This document shows positions 1 to 24,600 of a stretch of 64,000 nt of DNA, one piece after another. The DNA is from Corella eumyota (Eukaryota > Chordata > Ascidiacea > Phlebobranchia > Corellidae), in contig OY720098.1 in NCBI GenBank assembly GCA_963082875.1, forward strand, positions 12,028,001-12,092,000, written 5' to 3'. A program made the translations under genes and the position numbers. Each line of letters begins with the position of its first letter. Position 1 is the stretch's first letter. The notes under the pieces were generated by a model. That model was not told where the DNA came from, searched no databases, and worked only from the letters and a program-made list of their open reading frames with translations.

Positions 1-1664
1 AATTTATTTTTGACAAAACATTTTTTTAACTAAATTTATTATTTCAAATCTAACTACATTTTTTAGTCATATTTTTGTATGTTGTTTTGTATGATGTATA
101 GTTTAATGGGCTGTCTTGTGTGTTTTAAGAACCCTTCAGCAGCTTGACAAGTGCTTCTCACTATAGAAAATTTAGCTCTATATCTAGTCTTTACTTTATA
201 CCACTATGGTCAAAATATATATTTTTAAACATAAGGCTTGTTTTAAACAAATACTATCATCACCTTGTTAAACATGATTTTAAATAATTAAGGGTGTTAA
301 CACGTGTAACGTAACAAAAGAAAACTCTAAAAAAAGAAACTGATTTTTTGCTATTGTTATTAGTCCATGTTTTTTATAAATAAAAACACTTCATTGTGGT
401 TGTCAGATTTATAAAGAAACCACATTTTATCATACAAAAACTTTAACTTAAGTTTTTTAACGTTGTTGTATATTTGCTTTTGGACTGAAGCCTTTTATTC
501 TATATATCACACTATTTCTTATTTAACAAAACAATTTTCAAACCTGTTATTCATTATCTTGTTTATATACATAATGTATTTATTCTACGACGAAATATCG
601 TATAGGTTTATTATTATTTAAATTAATTATTTACTGTTATTTTCTAATTGGAGGATTAATCCAGGGGAAAGGTAAAAATAAGCATGTTTATATTACGGGT
701 GTGAAACCAGTTTATTGTTTGTGTATATTTGCTGCGAAACAAGTGTTGTTTTTTAATGGTGATATTTTTTGTGTAACAACATAACTAGTGACATTTATGT
801 CAGTTAGTGACATTTCTAGTGGCTCTAGTGACATTTATGTCAGTTAACGTTTTGCTGTATTTTTATGTCACTTATTAATAGCTTGCATATGTTTTGAGAC
901 ACGTGTATGTCATTTAAGTCGTGTTCTTAAAACGCCGTATCCACTAATGCCATTTAAATGATTCAATTAGTACAACGTATTTTTTAATTAAGAGTGTATA
1001 TATTTAAACTACACGATGCTAAAAGTATTTTGGCATGGTGTTTATTGCATGTTTGCTCTATACAGCCCCGTACGTGTATTATAAATTTGGGCGTGGCATT
1101 TTTTGTAGCGTTTAACTACACTTGGTTTGGGATCATGAGCCCAGGCTAAGCGTATTTAGTTTTACCTTTTTAAATAAAGCAGTAAGTACCATTCATGGGC
1201 TTGAAGGTTTTTTAGAGTTTTCATAAAGATGAAAACTTTAACCTTGTGTAAATACGATAATAGGAGAATTTGTTTTAACGGGTTTGGAATATTTATTTTG
1301 ACGTTGTACCGCATATAAACTAACTTCTCAACTTTACGTTATAAAAGATTTCACAACTTCCTATTATCACGAACAAACATAAAAACACGTGGTCAGTGAC
1401 ATAATGACCTATTCCCTAATTTTAAATTTGTTCACTTAAAATGACATCACTATTCTAAAGTCTAAAACGGGTATTTTTGAACTTGTTTGTGATATTTAAA
1501 AGGTGAATTGCCGGTACTGTTGCATGCTTCAAGTAAGGTCCTATTGAAATAAATCCTATGCACAAAATTTATAAATATTAAACCTTTTTTGTATACAGTC
1601 TTGCTTGTTTTAAAATTTTTTGTAGTATGTATACCACAATCAAATAACACATTTGATTTTTCAG
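1..1664. other. intron or upstream sequence of villin gene 1
   Basis: I see no coding exon in this stretch. The first recognisable villin exon opens at 1665 after a good acceptor (tttttcag) and begins with one base completing a split codon, so at least one coding exon lies further upstream, almost certainly outside the window. The interval is AT-rich. It contains a 22 bp direct repeat (785-806 and 825-846, unit starting ctagtgacattt) with a partial third copy between. Short exons of under 100 bases could be missed by eye. Confidence 0.6.
785..846. repeat. short direct repeat, 22 bp unit, 40 bp spacing
   Basis: Two identical 22 bp copies (785-806 and 825-846) of a unit beginning ctagtgacatttatgtc flank a partial copy of tagtgacattt at 805-815. 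It lies in non-coding sequence. No known family is recognised. Confidence 0.7.
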
Positions 1665-7653
<5,989 letters not shown>

Positions 7654-8958
7654 TCACGTGATAAATTTCTCCTCAGTTGTTTGTGGATCGAGATTATTTT
7701 CTGACTTTTTGATTTCGGTTACCCGAGTAATTTTAATAACTTATATTTTTTGGCAACAGTCAACGCCCACCCAAAATTATAAAATTGTCTTTTCAATCTT
7801 CGGCTCGTGTCATTGTGTTCCTTAATTTTTGTTTAGTCATTGTGACGTCAGTAACTTAGATTTTGTCGAATTGTTATTAACCGTGTATGCACCCCTTCTT
7901 CAATAACCAATTATTTTATCCTTTGATTAAATGGTTTTATTATAGGCTTTGTACATATTTATGTGTTTGCTTTTTAGGTGTTAGTAATTTTTGTCCAATC
8001 AGGTAATCATGCTGTTCTGTAATTCTCCGTGTTAATATGACGTCATTGATGACGCAATTTGCACTAATTCGCGCTTAGTCTATTCCAACTGAAATTGGAT
8101 GTGGTTAGTCACTTTTCACTGAAGTTTTGTCGATATTTAAAATGGAAGTGTTTTTGATTTTTACTGTACACCAAATTTTTTATTTTCAAATTATTGGTTT
8201 TATTTTTTAAAGCACATTAACGCTAACTATTAACCTTAAAGCGAAAACTGTATATACCAATGTACTAAAATGTAGATATTTTATTACGTGCCCTACCACC
8301 GACTAATTCAACCTGTATTGTAGATAGCTGCTTGTAATTTGTACCAGCATTTACTGTTCTGTAATGTCAGCGTATGTAAAAATAGTGCATTAACAATTAT
8401 AACAGCAACAGATTTTTTTGAAAAATATTAAAAAATCTTGCAAATCATAATTATTGACTTACCCTATATAACATAACATCGTCTAAAAGAATTTTTTGTT
8501 TTTGTACATTAATAATTTTGCTTCTTTGATCTCTATTAAACGCGCGTTTGCGAAATTGCACTAAATTAAATTAATTCACATAGAATTTTGTAGTTAATCA
8601 TGTTATGGAAGGTGTTATTTAAAATCAGCTTTCAAATTTAAAAAAAACGAAAACTAGTTTTATTTAAAATAATTACTAGATAATTAAAAATTATGTCTCT
8701 GTTCATTCGATGACATATTAACAAAATGCCTGTTTAGTTATTTTTTACTTGTGTCAACCTAAAGGGAAGGAAAGACGTCGACTGCATTAAAATTGTCAAT
8801 GTTTTGTTATTATTTTATTGAACAATTTGCAATTTTAACACAACAATAACAATATTTTATAAAACAAATTTTGTTAGCTCTGGTTTTTGCGTTGAAAACA
8901 TTTTTTTAAATAGGCATTTATAGAATTGTGTAGTATAGACATTTGTAGACTAAATAAA
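7654..8958. other. villin 1 3' UTR, intergenic spacer and villin 2 promoter
   Basis: The 1.3 kb between the two tandem villin genes holds no convincing ORF. TGACGTCA palindromes occur at 7843-7850 and 8038-8045; the second is followed by another tgacg half site. Close to villin 2 there is a GGAAGGAAA run with AGACGTCG (8766-8780) and a TATA-like TATAAAAC at 8858-8865, about 100 bases before the ATG. I could not choose a polyadenylation signal for villin 1 with confidence. Confidence 0.5.
8941..8958 (+). promoter_or_regulatory. candidate trans-splice acceptor before villin 2 start
   Basis: A 3' splice site (atttgtag, AG at 8947-8948) lies ten bases before the ATG at 8959. I see no local exon to pair with it. 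This fits a spliced-leader acceptor, as is common in tunicates, or the end of a 5' UTR intron. Confidence 0.4.
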
Positions 8959-14398
<5,440 letters not shown>

Positions 14399-14547
14399 AA
14401 CTGAGTTACCTGACCTGTTCTTACACTTATTTTAAACGGCATGGCTTTTTATGCTAACGGTATAACAATTTTATATAGACTAACTAATACAGTACACCCA
14501 TAAAAATGCGTACTATAAAAAGCAAGCTTCAACCTGTGTAGAAGTAT

Positions 14548-14559
14548 TTTATTTTTATT
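14548..14559 (-). terminator. candidate polyadenylation signal, minus-strand gene
   Basis: Two AATAAA hexamers on the minus strand lie about 70 bases past the proposed stop codon at 14626. They support the short terminal exon chosen for that gene. Confidence 0.45.
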
Positions 14560-14595
14560 TTCTTATAGTGTGCAACTAAAATGTAAACAAAAAAA

Positions 14596-14605
14596 AATAA
14601 ATAAA
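14596..14605 (+). terminator. candidate polyadenylation signal, villin 2
   Basis: Two overlapping AATAAA hexamers lie about 200 bases after the villin 2 stop codon. They are the first good match downstream of that stop. Confidence 0.5.
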
Positions 14606-14625
14606 TGTAGAATTTGTCTAAGACG

Positions 14626-17430
14626 TCAGAGCAGCGAAATTACGTCACTTACATCGTCGTTTCTACAGTATGGTGACGTCACAGTATGTGTTGCCATGGC
14701 GATTGAAAGATACTTTGCTAGAAAAAGTTAAAAAAACATGTTAATTTTTTAAAATTTTTTTTTTTTAAAGTAAATTAGGATGTAGTTGTTTCAAAAGTTT
14801 GTCACATAACACTAACAGTATAATTTTTTACCGTTAAAATACTTAACTGGGTAGAGCTTACAATATATTTTAAAATACCTCCTTCTAGACTTGATCCAGA
14901 TGGGTCTCGTTTACCTCTTATGGAGGGTGAAGAACGGCGAATTGTAACTGGTATGCGACCCAGTGGCGACATTTTACGAATAATCCCTTTTTTCTTTCCT
15001 TTTATAAAACTAAAAACCGTGTTAAAATATCTTGGCCGTGTTAAAATATCTTGCATTATTTTATACCTGGACCCTACAACCATCGCCATTTGATTTCCGC
15101 CAGCACTTCTTCTTCGACCTTCGCCACAAGGTGGTTTCCATGGTTTCGGGCTTCTTAAAAAACCTTTGTAGCTCTAAATCGAGATAGCAAAAAAAATTAA
15201 TTTATCTTTTCAGAAAATGTACTGGGGTTTTTTGATAAAAACTTAGAGGGTCTAATTAAACATGAATTATTTGGATATAGTAATGAAAAAATTATACAAT
15301 AATAATTTAAGGAAAACTTTCACTACAATATATTTTGTTTGTTAAACTGACCTTGTATGCTCCTTCTTGTTCACCAAATGGTCGTTGTGGTGAGGATTTT
15401 ACCATAATTGAATTCATTTCCATTGTCGATTTGGGCAAGTTAGTACAACCACTACAAACACCAGAACCAGAAGAGGTGGCTAAAAAAAATTAATATTTTC
15501 ACACTCTGGTACAAAAAAATGACTAACATCAAGATGTTTTTTATTAGACTTATTTTTAAGTGTATTCCAGTAATTAAAATTTACTTTAAAGTTAAAAATA
15601 AGTAAGGATTTAAAAAATTACGAATTGCTTTACCTCTGCTTGAGCTTGCCTTTCCAGACTCGCCACGGGTAGCAACCACAGGACCTGTCTGACAATTCTC
15701 GCTGTAATACACCACTGGAGGCGGTGTGGCGCCTGGCTTTTGAGGTGGCGTGGTCTGTTGACGATGTTGCGAATGGTGGCGACAATCTCGGTGGTGAATT
15801 GGGTGCACCAAACCCTGTGTTAAAACCTATAATTTTATAATAATGTATGTATTTAAATATTTCTGTAAAATATTCTATTATATACAACATGAAGCACGCA
15901 TTACCAAGGCAAAAATCACTGCTTCATATAAATTTTCTTTTGCTTTTTTTTATCCAACCTTTAGCAATGTTTTACTTTTGGATTAAGTTTTACACAAGTA
16001 ATTAAAATATTGACAACAATAAAGCCCATATACTATAAATGCTCTAAAGCATTGCTCATCCCTACTCTGCTTGAGCTATCCAAATGTATTTGATTAGGAA
16101 TTGAAGTGCACATGTTCAGTCTTAAAGCTGCGTGCAATTTTGTTCCAGTCAAACCTTGAGAGCGAAGATCGCGAAAATTTCGTATCAACAAATACGTGTA
16201 CGAATTCCTAAAAATTCAGTACGCTTAAATATAAATTCTATACTAAATTATTAATAGGTTTGCAAAAAACTCTGTCGTTAATATAAGGAAAAAAATTTAG
16301 ATTTTAAAAATGTTTATAAATAAAAAAATAAAGTTATTAGAGTAAGTTTTTGCTCCTTTATTAAATAGGCCTACCTCTACAGTAATATCAAAAAAAGATG
16401 CTATTAATATTTTATTGAGCATTTTTTAACAAAAAGCAAAATCAAACCTGTAATGTTCTGCATGTTGTTCATGTTGTTGGTAATGATTAAACTGATAATC
16501 AATATCCTTGATCCTGTTAAAAACCATCGGAAATTTTGACATGTACCTAATCGACGGTTCAGCTAAGCCGTACCTTCTAGGGTTTGCATATCGACCAGAG
16601 GAAGGAGTGGACACACCACTTCTACTCGCTATACGATGCGGTGACAATAATGGTGTTGTTATGCTTACAGTGCGTGAACTTCTGTGGAAGAACGAGCTGA
16701 ATTTTAACTACTATTGCTATATCGCCACAACATAGCAATAGTACCAATCACAAACGGCATATTTTAAATAGTTTTAAGGTCTATGAAGAACATTTTAGTA
16801 AATTACGCAACTGGCACTTACAAGTTAAATATGTTATAAGATAAATAAGGAGTGTTAAAGGTATGGAATACTAAATAGGTTGCTTACTTGCTTCGACGAA
16901 TGTTAACTGTGCTTGCGCTGTTATTAGGCGCTTTCTTTCGAGATTTTGACATTTGGGCAGAAGTCGGTCGTTCCGAAACTTGATTAGCACGCAGCTTTAA
17001 TTCAACTAAAGTGGCGTGCAATAAAACGATGGAGCTAAAATGAATACAATATTCAAAAATAATTAAAAACGAAATAAAAAAAGTTAAAACTAAACCTATA
17101 GGGTTTATGTGATGCACATTCCAGTTCTAATTCGTCTTGATGCAAGTCTGTACAAACGTCCCATCCACGCATACTCTCATCCTTTAACAACGTAAATTAA
17201 TTAAAAACTGCTAAATACTAAGCTAGAAGCCTATTTTAAAAGATACTCATATTTTAATATATAATTTTCTTTGTCAACAAAAATAATTTACACAATGTTT
17301 TTATAGTTTTTAGTGCTAGCTTTATGTGGTGGCGTACACTTGATATTCTGTTTCCATCGCCATGCGGGGAGAAGGCATCATAAAGTTTACTACAAAGAGT
17401 AACGTAACCATCTTCATTTCCTTCATGCAT
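14626..17430 (-). CDS. unrecognised basic Ser/Pro-rich protein
   Basis: I do not recognise this gene. Ten phase-consistent exons, written high to low: 17430-17338, 17181-17096, 17034-16888, 16696-16448, 16207-16066, 15814-15634, 15479-15352, 15173-15067, 15009-14879, 14717-14626, giving 451 aa. The ATG at 17430 has in-frame stops upstream and an acceptor-like AG nine bases before it. The N-terminus is acidic and ordered-looking (MHEGNEDGYVTLCSKLYDAF, then WDVCTDLHQDELELE). A helical stretch (LLHATLVELKLRANQ), Arg/Ser/Thr-rich disordered sequence (RRSNSFFHRSS, SGVSTPSSGRY), a His/Gln patch (HHRDCRHHSQHRQQ), a Cys pair (CSGC) and Lys/Arg-rich blocks (KGKKKGIIRK) follow. No transmembrane segment or signal peptide is seen. 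The last splice is the weakest: reading through instead would end at 14802 with an AT-rich tail. Exon 16207-16066 uses a modest donor (AGA|GTAGGG). It is head-to-head with the RalGAP gene. Confidence 0.72.
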
Positions 17431-18617
17431 GGCTGTTGCCTAGGACTACGAACATCAAACCTTATTTTGCTAATTTAGTTGGTGATCGACCACCTTACGC
17501 CCACAAACGCATGTACAAGCAATTTATAATAACTTACATCTGTTAAAAACAGAAAATTAACTAAACGCATTACCATACTTAAACCAGTTAAACAACAAAT
17601 ATTAAGACTTTAAAAGCATGGTAATACTACAGTTCTTGATTAGCAGTGAGATTATAGCAGTTAAAAACGTACCTTGATTACAACATTAACCAAAAGATTT
17701 GACTAGTTTAAACCAATAAAACTATATTTTTTTAAAACAATGTTTACTTTTTGGTCAATTTGTCTAAATACAGACTTCTTAAAACCTTTGTGCTGCGGTC
17801 TTGATAACTGTTAACTAAATAAATCTGATAAAAGACATGACTGAACCTAAACTATGAAAAAATGTTGTGGGTTTTTCTTTTGTTTATGAATTATTATGTA
17901 ATAAAAAGAAAGGATTTACATACTTATTTATAAAAACATGGCTGCCAATGTCGTAAACATTGTTGTAGTTACGTTTAATAGACATACTTTAATAAGCGTG
18001 GTTAAACAAGAAACATTTTATACTCCAATTTTATAATAAAATTATTCTTTTTAAACAAAATATAACCAGTAGCGAATATGTTTCTTGTTTTTAAAACTTT
18101 TTGCCAACGACAGTTTTTCGTCTTGTATATAACAAAAAAATAATAATTAGAAAAAAAATTGTTTAATATAATATAGTTGTTGACTTCACTAATTCAAGAT
18201 AAAACCACTAGAAATTTTTTTAAAACTGTAAAAATTTCACAACATAAGTCACAACACTTTTTCAGAAATACATCGGTGGTATGTCAGTCACGACGTCTGT
18301 TTGTATTGTTTTGTAGAAGACCTAATTTTAGAAGGAATTTCTGAAACAAATTGCATGGTATTTCATAAATGTTGGACGTAGTAATATAGGTAAACTTGTA
18401 TCGTTTCTTCCAGAAAAATATAAATATTTTTATGTTTTTAGGCGTAAATTGCTTAATAGTTAATAAAAAGTTATAATAAACTATCAACTAACTTTTAATT
18501 TTTGTAGACTTTATTTGTTTAATAAATCACCTAGCATTTTAAAAATTTTGCAAAACAATCAGCTATGATTTAAAACCAACGTTAGTGCAGTAAAGTGGGT
18601 TAAACAATCACGAAACG
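17431..18617. other. divergent intergenic promoter region
   Basis: 1.19 kb between the start codons of the minus-strand unknown gene and the RalGAP alpha gene. No ORF of interest and no clear TATA box. It includes acceptor-like sites next to each start (minus strand, AG at 17441-17440; plus strand, AG at 18589-18590). The two genes may share control elements, but I cannot point to one. Confidence 0.6.
18581..18617 (+). promoter_or_regulatory. candidate trans-splice acceptor before RalGAP alpha start
   Basis: gttagtgcag (AG at 18589-18590) lies 27 bases before the ATG with no visible partner exon. It could be a spliced-leader acceptor or a 5' UTR intron end. Confidence 0.35.
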
Positions 18618-21600
18618 ATGTTTAAAATACATCGCCAACCCCAAGGAGAGGGTGCAGTTAAGAAATCCATTCAAAAACTGTTGGATCCCAAAAAAGATGT
18701 CATCACTAGATTAAAACATTTAAGAAATGTGTTAGGTAAGCAATGGATTTTTGTTAATTTTAGGTTTCCATTTTTTAAAACTTTTTTTGCATAATTCTGG
18801 CGTAAAATATTATTTTTCTCAACTGGTAATTCAAGTGGTTTAACTAAGTCCCTGTATATTGGTTTATAAAATTTTATTATTTACTTACTGTCAGGCCATC
18901 ATGAAAAGTAAGGCAGTGTGCATGCACAAGATTTTTTTCGTTTAAAAAAATGCACACCTGCATTTGTCTAAAACACTCACGTAAATATACAAACATAAAT
19001 TACCATGCTTGCATGCTTGCATAGATCGATAATTTTGGTATGCGTGCATATGCTGTAAAGTCATTTTTTTGCTTGCATGCACAAGATCTTGTTAAAAACT
19101 GCCCTACCTTTCAGACTGGCTAACAGAAATTTCAAAACAAGCAAGAGCGAAATTATTTTTCCAGCATACTATCACAAGTTGTCATTTGATTAATTTTATT
19201 TCAGATAACAGCTCCGAGTTTGAGATACAAAGTATGTTTGAACTATATTACTCCCAAGTTTATTATATATTTTTTGAAAATTTTTTAATTGCTGAATCCA
19301 ACCTTCGACTGAAAGGGTGTAAGTAGTATTTGGTTTAGTATTTATATATCTAATATTTCAAATTATAAACGTATGTTGTTATAGTAACACAAAGTATGGT
19401 TTAATAGTCATGATTATATATTAATTTCATAAAAGACGTTGAATTGTGTATTTCAGTTTTGTATTTTTATAAATAAGTTATATTACCCTCATTAATACGT
19501 ATGTATTTAACCTGGCATTAGATTCAAGTATGTCATGTCGGCTTAAAAACTAACATTTCTTAGTTAAGATCGTAACAAAACATTTTATTTTTGACATGTT
19601 ATATAGGCCTATACTAATAAAAAAAAATATGTTTAATGTTAGTTGTAAATTAATTTCATTCTGGCTTATATAAATCATATTGTAGTTTAAAAAATTTAAC
19701 TATTGAATCATTTTTAATAAAATTTTACAGCTCACCGAGCTCAAAGAGAAGAACTGGATTTAATTCTCGTTTTGTTTCAGGTATTAAATTTTTATTATAT
19801 TTACATTGCTTTACAACTAGAAAATTTTTGTTTTTTAAATTTAAAAGCATGATTTAGTACATTTTTAAGACGAAAATAAAAAACTTTTTTATTTAATATT
19901 TTTTAGCAAATTTTGACAAATCTACCAACTCTTATCCACCAAAGATGGCAGTATCACAGCATAGGTTTGTATATTGTTTATGAAATATTATTCACTTGGT
20001 TTTGTTGTTATTATTAAGTGTAGTTTTTTACTTCCTATAAAATAAAAACTAGTCTTTTCTATATAAAGATAGTGTGTATTAAAAACCAACTATCAGAAAA
20101 AAATCAATTAAAAATTGTTTTTGTTTTTACCTGGGTGCAAAAGGTTTTTAAGCTTTTAACAAACATTTTACCAAAATTTAAAAAAGTTTTTTTATTTTTA
20201 CATTTGATTTTAGATATGGTTATAAAAAGATTGCTGCATACCCAAAACTCTTTTAAGGTAATTATTTTGCTTACCTATTTGTAAAATCGTTTTTTTTTAG
20301 AAGTAGGCTAAAGTTTACGTTAAATACCACATAATTTCAATTTAATTTAAAACTTTTAGTGATTTAAGTGCCTGAAGTTTTAATTGACTAAATTTTACAA
20401 GTGGATTAAATACTATTTAAATAAAAAAATTTGTTATCTTATATAGTTATCTACATTAAAATAAATATAAAAATAAACCTATTTAATTATAAGAGGATAC
20501 CATTCGTGTAAAATGTGTAACACTTATTTTAATACACTTTGCTTGTTGTTTTCCAGGTGAGAAAAGAAGGAATGCAATTGTTTCTGCTTTGGTTGCGAGC
20601 TCTCGGTGAACATGCTTTACCAAAAACTTTACTTCTGTATGCATGTTTGGTTCCTGGCTTTCCTCCACCTTTACATGTAGACGGCAAACCATATCGCTTA
20701 GAGTGGTTGGTAAATAAACCAATCAACGAAGAAGGTAAGAGTGTTTTTCAGGTTTAAATTATTATTTAAATAACTAATAAAATTGGCCTGTAAAAGATTT
20801 ATGTTGGGTATGTGTTTTTTCATTAGAACTGGTATTTTTGCAAAGAAATTTTAATTTTTATGTTAATATTATAATATACTAGATAATTGCCTACTCTACA
20901 GAATGCATTTAAATTGTTTTAATATTGCAACCCTTTACAACTTTTATTTGCTAATGGTAATATGTCACACCACAATTAGCAGCTTTTTTATTGTGAAGAA
21001 CATACATGATACATCTATAGCTTTAACAATCATAAATTTATAGATTAGGTTGATTTACTTTTAGGTCATGTTTTTTTATTTTGTAGTTGGTGTTCATCAG
21101 GTTGAAATAATGTGCCTTGTTCTTCCACCATCCTCTGAAAAAACTCCAACAAATACAACAAAGTATTTTCTTGATGGTTTATTGGAATTCATGGTACTCA
21201 AGGTGAATACTTTCTTGTTTGATCTTGTTTATAATTAAAAAAAAAATATTATACCAAGTTTAAAAGAATTTGATAAAAGAGTTAAATTTCTATCAAATTT
21301 ATAAGAATAATTACATTTTGTCTATATATGTTTTTTTTAATGTTCAAAAATTTGGTCTAAACATTTGAATAATTGTTTTGGTTTTTAGTCCAGAGCATTA
21401 AAATGGAAAGAATGCGAAAAGGATGTAAAGTGTTTTAGTTTTTTGTGGGATTTATTTAAGAAATATTATCTCATTCATGCATTTCCTGACTATGATAAAA
21501 GCACTACAATATATGGGCCAACCCTGGGTATGTTTATTTAAAATATTACTTTGAATAAAAGCTTATATAAAAAATAAATTCAGCAGTAGTTTTTTTGGGC

Positions 21601-24600
21601 ATCATTTTTTTGTATAATTTAACACACCACTACATAAGGTGTCTAATATTTTTTTATTTTTTTGGCATAAAAAAAAATTTAATTTATGTGGTAAGTAGAC
21701 TGTCATTTTCTTTTATTTTTTTTAATTTGTCTACAAAATGGATTATTAGATTTTTATAACTTTAGCTAATTTTTTTTTATATTTTACAGGATTGCCGGAG
21801 CCACGAGATCCTGTAACCTATTTACTAAGCATTTCTGACTCTGGATCTTATGATGAAAAAATTGAAGTTACTGACTGTGTCATGTTGGAAGCTAGAGTCA
21901 GTATTTTAAAATGGATTGTTGCCTTCACTGGAAAATTTGAGCGCACTGAACCCGAAGTGATAAGGTTTTAACTAATTTTATTTAAATAGTTAAAATTTTT
22001 CTTTTATAGTCTATAGTTAGCTCTAAAAAAGTTTTTTTTTAAATAATACCTTAACATCTGTAGTAATTTGCATATTTTCTAATATCTTAATTTACTTAAT
22101 TTCTAACTTAGTAAAATGCTAATTAAAATAAATTAATAAATTAAATACTGTAGCTTTATTTTTTTTAACTTTGCATGCCCAACGTCCCTCTATAGTAATT
22201 TGCTTTAAATATTCTTTTTAAGCATATTTTTTTGCTGCAACGCTTGATTAATTTTGCAAAAAAATTAAGGCGTAAAAATGTTGTTTTAATTCTGTCAAAT
22301 TGTTGTATAGTAGTTGTTGTTTACCTTAGGCCTGACTCCACCATTGAAGCTCTACAAAGGCAGGTTCTTAAACAACTTCAAGAACTAAATATCAGGTTAA
22401 TTTTCATGTATTTTAAATCAGGTGAACATGACCTAAACTGGTGAAAATTATGCACTCTAATTCATTTTTTTGTTTAATTTGGGTGTTAAAATAAATGACA
22501 TAAATTGGAAATGAAATCTAAAAAGCTAAAGTTTTATGTTAAATAAAAATTAATTAAATTTGTTATTATTTTAATTTTTTTTAAATTGATCATTAAAAAT
22601 TAAATTTAGACCCTGTGTTGTAATTAATCACTATGCAATAATATACATAAAAATTGTATTTTGAAGTAATAGTGGCAACTTTAAAATGCATGTACTTAGC
22701 ATAGAACATTTTATTGTAATGAACACTTTTTTATTGATTAACTAAATTGCATGCTTCATGATTTATATATATATTTTACAAAATATATGTATATAACCAT
22801 TAACTAAGGTATTTAGAAAGCCTGGCACATAGCATGTTATGTTGTCGATTTGGCTTCTTCAATACAAAAAAATATATTTCTTTTAAACACATTTATTTTT
22901 AAGTTTTGGCAATTTTATATCACCATTTTAACATGTCATTAGGCTGTATTGTGTGGTTAAAAGTGTCTATAACCTATAATAATCATTTTTATTATAATAC
23001 AAAGAAAGTAACAATTATCTTTAAATTTTTTGGGTTTTATAATAAAATTAATATATTAGAAAATTTAATATTGTTTGATACACATAGAAAAATTGTGCAT
23101 TATATTTAATGCACATTTCATTAAACGCAAACTTGTTAAACAATCAATGTAACATGGTTAATAATTACAAAAAGCACACACAGTTATGCTATTTGCTAGA
23201 ATGGTCTGCAGATAATGCAGTTAAGTTTAAAAACTATTACCCAAAACGAATTTACACAATAATTTATTCAAATATTTTTTGTTTTTAAACGTTATTCATA
23301 TATCTATTAAAAAAAACATTTTTGTATTTTTTTTAAATCCTGAGTTTTTTAAATACGTTTTTTTATACCTTTATATTCTTATTAAAATATTTTCTACATT
23401 TTTTATAGTCAAGAAGAAAGGGTATCAAACGATGATAGCGAAAGCAAAAATTTGTCAAAATTTTCTACAAGTACTTCTTCTGTGCCCCAACATGTAACTG
23501 TGTCATCAATTCAACATGATAGTGATATTTCCAACTCAAATACAAGCACGCTGACTGAAAAAGTAAACAATTTGTAACATTTTATATATATATAACTCTT
23601 AATTAAATTTATACTTTAAACAATGTTGATTTTTATTATGTTCATAAAATTTAAAAATAAAAAATAAATCCGCAAATAAAATTTTAATAAAAAAAAAAAA
23701 ATTTTTAAATGTCACTAAAATGCTCTTAAAATTTTATAAATGTTGGTTTAAAAATTTGTATTATTTTTTGGTCTTATAGACCAGTAGAGTAAAATATATT
23801 AAAACTTGGTGTTCTAGGAAATCGACAATTGCTTCTCATATTCTAATTTCCTGCAAGCTGCTAAATAGTTAATATGCTTTAGACAATTTTTAAAACCAAA
23901 CACTATAGCTGGTCTATATTAATAATAATTACAATTACATAAATATTACTATTATAACAAGTGTTAAAATAATGTTACAACAAATTTATCAGATGTTTTT
24001 GGATATGTTATTTGTCGTACCTCAAATTTAATACAAATTTTTTTTTCTAAGTTGTAATTGTAGTTGCCTTTGATTAAAACAAATATTTATAGATTCTATG
24101 TTTTAAAATTTTTATTTTTCGTACTTGTCTAGGAACCTAGCATTTCTAGTTTATCAAGTTTGGACGATAAACTTCGATCAAGTGCAACTGTCGAGGAAGA
24201 GATTGTGCGCAAAGTTTTTTATTCCACTCGAGAGAATGTCAACATCATACATGAAATCTTTAGACAGGTGATAATTTATATAATGTCTTAGTTTTATTGA
24301 TATTACCCATTTTCTTTAAACCACTGATTACCCTAATCCTTCTTTGGGAAATTTCCTTTTATTTTTGAAAGAATGTTGTTGACCTAAATTTCTGTAAAAT
24401 GTTGTTTATAAAATTTTTTTGCTGAGAATTTTAATTTGATCAAATGGTTTTTGGTGATATGGATATGTACCAAATTTGTTGGGTGTCTTATGCCTATTAA
24501 TCTTATTGGCAAGACACAAAATTAGTGGTGCATGGTAGGTGAAATGGGTTTAAATTTAATTTTTGTTTTACAGTGTTTTATTTTGCCTTTAACTGAAGTT

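Larger units (their letters stand above)
14399..14625. other. overlapping 3' ends of villin 2 (+) and the 14626-17430 gene (-)
   Basis: Only 227 bases separate the villin 2 stop (14398) from the proposed stop of the minus-strand gene (14626). Plus-strand AATAAA signals lie at 14596-14605. Minus-strand AATAAA signals (tttatt on +) lie at 14548-14553 and 14554-14559. The minus-strand signals are nearer villin 2 than the plus-strand ones, so the two transcripts should overlap as antisense by about 100 bases. Confidence 0.55.

Noticed and set aside
14802-14878. Read-through C-terminus for the minus-strand gene ending at 14802
   Set aside because: The tail is AT-rich with no protein-like composition. 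A donor (G|GTATTT) and a phase-matched terminal exon at 14717-14626 with polyadenylation signals fit better. Not excluded.
15630-15890. Second open frame over exon 15634-15814 of the unknown minus-strand gene
   Set aside because: Both frames are open in this GC-richer exon, but only the frame used joins the flanking exons in phase.
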